Assembly (NCBI GenBank): GCA_047618505.1
Contig: JBLHLB010000241.1
Coordinates: 1-6,457, forward strand
Reading direction: 5' to 3'
Source of the DNA: JBLHLB01 sp047618505
GTDB taxonomy: Bacteria > Planctomycetota > UBA1135 > GCA-002686595
Length of the DNA: 6,457 nt
Positions 5,305 to 6,457 of this stretch are shown in pieces (the stretch's first letter is position 1; every line of letters begins with the position of its first letter). The position numbers and the translations under genes are program-made. The notes under the pieces were generated by a model. The model ran no database searches, was not told where the DNA came from, and saw only the letters and a program-made list of their open reading frames with translations.

Positions 5305-6457
5305 GCGTCACAATTCACATTCCCGAGCCCCTGCTACGCTACTCCGGCGGGAAGGAGCATGTGGAGGTCGATGGTGTGACCATTCGTGCGGCCTTCGATG
5401 CGCTCTTTGCCCAGCATCCCGGGCTGCACACGCGGGTGATCGACAGGCATGCACACATCATGCCCTACCTGATCCTGCTGCACGGGCGACGAACTGTTGC
5501 CCGCGACGCCTGGACCGAGATCGCCCTCGAAGATGGTGACCAGCTGGAGATCATCCCCGCCGTGGAGGGCGGCTCCGGCAAGGCCGACGTTCGCATGCGC
5601 GGCTTTCGAGAGCGCAGCACATTCGACTCTGCACTTACTGCGGCGCTGGCAGGCCTTCGGCCGCGGCAAGAGTTGCTTGGCTTCGATGCTGATCTCGCCG
5701 GTCGGGTCCTGGCGGAAGATGTGGTTAGCACCGTCGATGTACCGCCCTTCGATCGCGCCGCCATGGACGGCTACGCCCTGCGCGCAGAGGACAGCTTCGG
5801 TGCAACGACCTACGACCCTATCGAATTGAAGCTAGTGGGTGAATCTATGCCGGGGGCGACGGAGCTCCCGCGCGTCGCGGAAGGACAGGCCTGCCGCATC
5901 ATGACCGGCGCCCCCATCCCCCCGGGCGCCGACGCGGTGCTGATGGCGGAAGACAGTTCGGAACAGGACGGACGCGTGCAGATCTCCGCAGCCGTCTCGC
6001 CCGCAAAGCACATCGGTTGCCGGGGGGAAGATATTCGGACCGGCGGCGTTGTGCTGCAGAGAGGTCGCCGACTGCGCCCCCAGGACGTGGGGCTTCTGGC
6101 GAGTATCGGGCACAGCCCGACAACGCTCTTCGCGCGACCGCGCGTGGTTATCCTCGTCACAGGGAACGAGCTGCTACCCCCCGGGGAGAAGCCGCGGTCG
6201 GGCTTCATTGTCGACAGCAATACGCCAATGTTGAGTGCCCTGGTCGAGCGCGATGGAGGCGAGCTTCTGGGGGTCCATCACCTGCGCGACGACCGCGCCT
6301 TGATCGCAGAGTTCCTGGGGTCACTGGATTGCGATGTGCTGCTCTGCGCGGGGGGATCTTCCGTCGGTCGCGAGGACTACATCCCGCAACTCGTCGCGGA
6401 ACTTGGGAAGCTCGACGTCCACGGTGTCGCCATGCGACCCAGCGCACCGACGGGCAT
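5301..6457 (+). CDS. MoaD-MoeA fusion: ubiquitin-like sulfur-carrier domain plus molybdopterin metal insertase, 3'-partial
   Basis: One frame runs without a stop from ATG 5301 to the window end (385 full codons). Residues 1-91 form a MoaD/ThiS-type β-grasp domain ending EIIPAVEGG, the family's C-terminal di-glycine. Residues from about 92 form MoeA: FDRAAMDGYALRAED (150-164), MTGAPIPPGADAV (201-213), LVTGNELLPPGE (285-296), DSNTPML, and GGSSVG (351-356). MoeA inserts molybdate or tungstate into adenylylated molybdopterin in the cytoplasm. The usual PGKP motif reads MRPSAP (378-383), so the canonical lysine is absent, as in a MoeA subgroup I recall. A separate MoeA could begin at ATG 5595 (MRGFRERS), with only a weak AAGG 11 bases upstream; MoaD alone cannot terminate after its GG because the frame has no stop. 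It overlaps tupC by four bases. The domains are firm; function of the buried GG is open. Confidence 0.85.
   Translation, partial: MSVTIHIPEPLLRYSGGKEHVEVDGVTIRAAFDALFAQHPGLHTRVIDRHAHIMPYLILLHGRRTVARDAWTEIALEDGDQLEIIPAVEGGSGKADVRMRGFRERSTFDSALTAALAGLRPRQELLGFDADLAGRVLAEDVVSTVDVPPFDRAAMDGYALRAEDSFGATTYDPIELKLVGESMPGATELPRVAEGQACRIMTGAPIPPGADAVLMAEDSSEQDGRVQISAAVSPAKHIGCRGEDIRTGGVVLQRGRRLRPQDVGLLASIGHSPTTLFARPRVVILVTGNELLPPGEKPRSGFIVDSNTPMLSALVERDGGELLGVHHLRDDRALIAEFLGSLDCDVLLCAGGSSVGREDYIPQLVAELGKLDVHGVAMRPSAPTG

Noticed and set aside
5810..6220. Minus-strand open frames opposite moeA
   Set aside because: They are GC-rich shadows, with low-complexity Arg/Ser/Pro composition and no family motif.
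1..6457. Genome-wide UGA reassignment
   Set aside because: tupA, tupB and tupC all end at TGA, two of them in 4-base overlaps with the next start, so UGA works as a stop here.
5595..6457. Separate moeA gene with its own start at ATG 5595
   Set aside because: The frame is continuous with the MoaD domain and has no stop after GG. The upstream AAGG is weak, so fusion is the simpler reading, though internal initiation is not excluded.
1..6457. tRNA, rRNA, CRISPR array, insertion sequence or attachment site
   Set aside because: No cloverleaf, spaced repeat array, transposase motif or terminal repeats were visible on either strand.

Overview
This is a high-GC bacterial window with a Gram-negative character: a lipoprotein-type binding protein, and an exported-type β-propeller/ASPIC protein fused to a TlpA-like thioredoxin domain. 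The architecture recalls Planctomycetota, Myxococcota and related 'deltaproteobacterial' or Acidobacteria-like lineages. I cannot place it more precisely from sequence alone. UGA is the stop codon of several genes here, so the code is standard.

Layout. (1) Positions 1-1286, + strand: the 3' part of a gene for an FG-GAP/VCBS plus ASPIC/UnbV (CRTAC1-like) protein with a C-terminal CxxC thioredoxin domain. The reading frame is interrupted by one in-frame UGA at 147-149, and the protein homology continues without break on both sides. A strong hairpin directly follows the UGA, with a GU in its apical loop at nearly the same distance as in the E. coli fdhF SECIS. The best reading is a selenocysteine codon, so an unannotated selenoprotein candidate; a nonsense mutation is the main alternative. 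(2) Positions 1326-1362: a perfect 18-bp inverted repeat between convergent genes, probably a bidirectional terminator. (3) Positions 1377-3023, - strand: a complete ThDP-dependent acetolactate synthase of the AlsS (catabolic) type. (4) Positions 3024-3139: a short divergent intergenic region with small repeats. (5) Positions 3140-6457, + strand: a tungstate operon, tupA-tupB-tupC followed by a single open frame that fuses a MoaD/ThiS-type ubiquitin-like domain to MoeA. This last gene runs off the window.

How the genes work together. TupA binds tungstate in the periplasm, TupB and TupC carry it across the membrane, and the MoaD-MoeA fusion probably inserts the metal into molybdopterin. Import and cofactor insertion therefore lie in one translationally coupled unit (4-base overlaps at tupB/tupC and tupC/moaD-moeA). 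The MoeA half lacks the usual PGKP lysine, which would fit a tungsten-adapted insertase. The MoaD di-glycine is buried inside the fusion and would need cleavage to act as a sulfur carrier. TupC lacks the usual H-loop histidine. The acetolactate synthase seems unrelated to the metal operon. A selenoprotein beside a tungsten operon would suit an organism with W/Sec enzymes such as formate dehydrogenase, but nothing in the window proves this.
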